A stretch of DNA of 13,407 bases, from assembly GCA_905236685.1 (NCBI GenBank), contig CAJOPD010000117.1, forward strand, positions 1 to 13,407. The letters run 5' to 3'. Positions 13,205 to 13,407 of this stretch are shown here, in pieces. The notes beneath the pieces are model-generated. The model was not told the DNA's origin, did not search any database, and saw nothing but the letters and a program-made list of their open reading frames with translations. This DNA comes from an uncultured Clostridia bacterium. GTDB lineage: Bacteria; Bacillota; Clostridia; UBA1381. The stretch's first letter is position 1, and every line of letters starts with the position of its first letter. The position numbers and the translations under genes were made by a program.

Positions 13205-13406
13205 TTGCTATTCTCCTAACATATGTTATTTGATCCTCTGTCAATCCATAGACAGAGAAAATACAATTCTCTATTTCTTCTTGCTTTGCGCTATTACCGC
13301 CTAATATTTCATCAACTAACGACGTTATCTTTTCATTATCGGCGGCGGATATTTCTGGGAAAGGCAATTCAATTAAATTGCCTTTTAATATCTTTACTTC
13401 TCTAAA
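13188..13406 (-). CDS. DNA methyltransferase (N6-adenine type), C-terminal 72 residues; 5' part beyond window edge
   Basis: The minus strand is open from the right edge to a TAA at 13190-13188. The visible tail contains LKGNLIELPFPEIS (7-20), then DNEKITSLVDEIL (23-35) and FSVYGLTEDQITYV (50-63). The LPFPxI motif, a helix ending in VDEIL, and a tyrosine-glycine-LT-x-(D/E)-(Q/E) helix close to the C-terminus are typical of the specificity-domain end of TaqI/Eco57I-like N6-adenine methyltransferases. The catalytic NPPY region lies outside the window, so activity cannot be judged. The 17-nt overlap with the endonuclease gene (13188-13204) in another frame, and the nuclease beside it, support a modification-restriction order M then R. 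No promoter or controller gene is visible inside the window. Confidence 0.7.
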   Translation of the reverse strand, partial: FREVKILKGNLIELPFPEISAADNEKITSLVDEILGGNSAKQEEIENCIFSVYGLTEDQITYVRRIANGKAN

Positions 13407-13407
13407 C

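Noticed and set aside
1..13407. CRISPR array, insertion sequence or prophage integrase
   Set aside because: No regularly spaced direct repeats, transposase or recombinase motifs were found on either strand.

Overview
The window looks like chromosomal or accessory DNA of a low-to-mid GC Gram-positive anaerobe of the Clostridia; a gut Oscillospirales/Ruminococcus-like host would fit but cannot be proved here. The grounds are near-consensus AGGAGG ribosome binding sites at 7-9 nt spacing, sigma-A type promoters with exact 17-nt spacers, rho-independent terminators, an OhrR-like regulator of the Bacillus type and a YugJ/BdhA-like iron alcohol dehydrogenase. Most genes (left two thirds and right end) lie on the minus strand; only a two-gene metal-efflux unit runs on the plus strand.

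Layout. (1) 1-3426 minus: the N-terminal 1142 residues of a very large secreted modular protein, open at the left edge, with its own promoter (3465-3493). (2) 3581-4729 minus: an LtrA-family membrane protein with its own promoter (4808-4836). (3) 4902-8844 minus: a probable five-gene transcript read from a strong promoter at 8878-8906 in the order DUF234-type AAA ATPase, FMN-binding split-barrel protein, Dabb-domain protein, flavodoxin, iron alcohol dehydrogenase, closed by a 12-bp hairpin terminator at 4852-4880. The promoter carries an 11-bp inverted repeat that covers the -35 box. (4) 8997-10043 minus: a membrane-anchored or secreted CapA-family metallophosphatase with its own promoter and a textbook terminator. 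(5) 10272-11879 plus: a one-cysteine OhrR/MarR-type sensor and a cation diffusion facilitator behind a perfect TTGACA-17-TATAAT promoter in which a 24-bp palindrome fills the spacer and covers the -10 box. (6) 11942-12484: about 540 bp without a credible gene but packed with hairpins and palindromes; it reads as a mosaic of intergenic repeat elements. (7) 12485-13406 minus: a type II restriction-modification pair, the C-terminal 72 residues of an N6-adenine-type DNA methyltransferase overlapping by 17 nt a complete PD-(D/E)XK endonuclease-like gene.

How the genes may work together. The central transcript is a redox set (flavodoxin, flavin-barrel protein, aldehyde/alcohol dehydrogenase, stress-barrel protein) headed by an ATPase of unknown role. 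The plus-strand pair couples a peroxide-type thiol sensor to a metal exporter whose membrane metal site (Asn-Asp in TM2, Asp-Asp in TM5) is the pattern I associate with manganese exporters. That makes oxidant-controlled metal export the most interesting hypothesis. The restriction-modification pair next to repeat-rich DNA suggests the right end is an acquired segment. I see no CRISPR array, tRNA, rRNA, transposase or known riboswitch.
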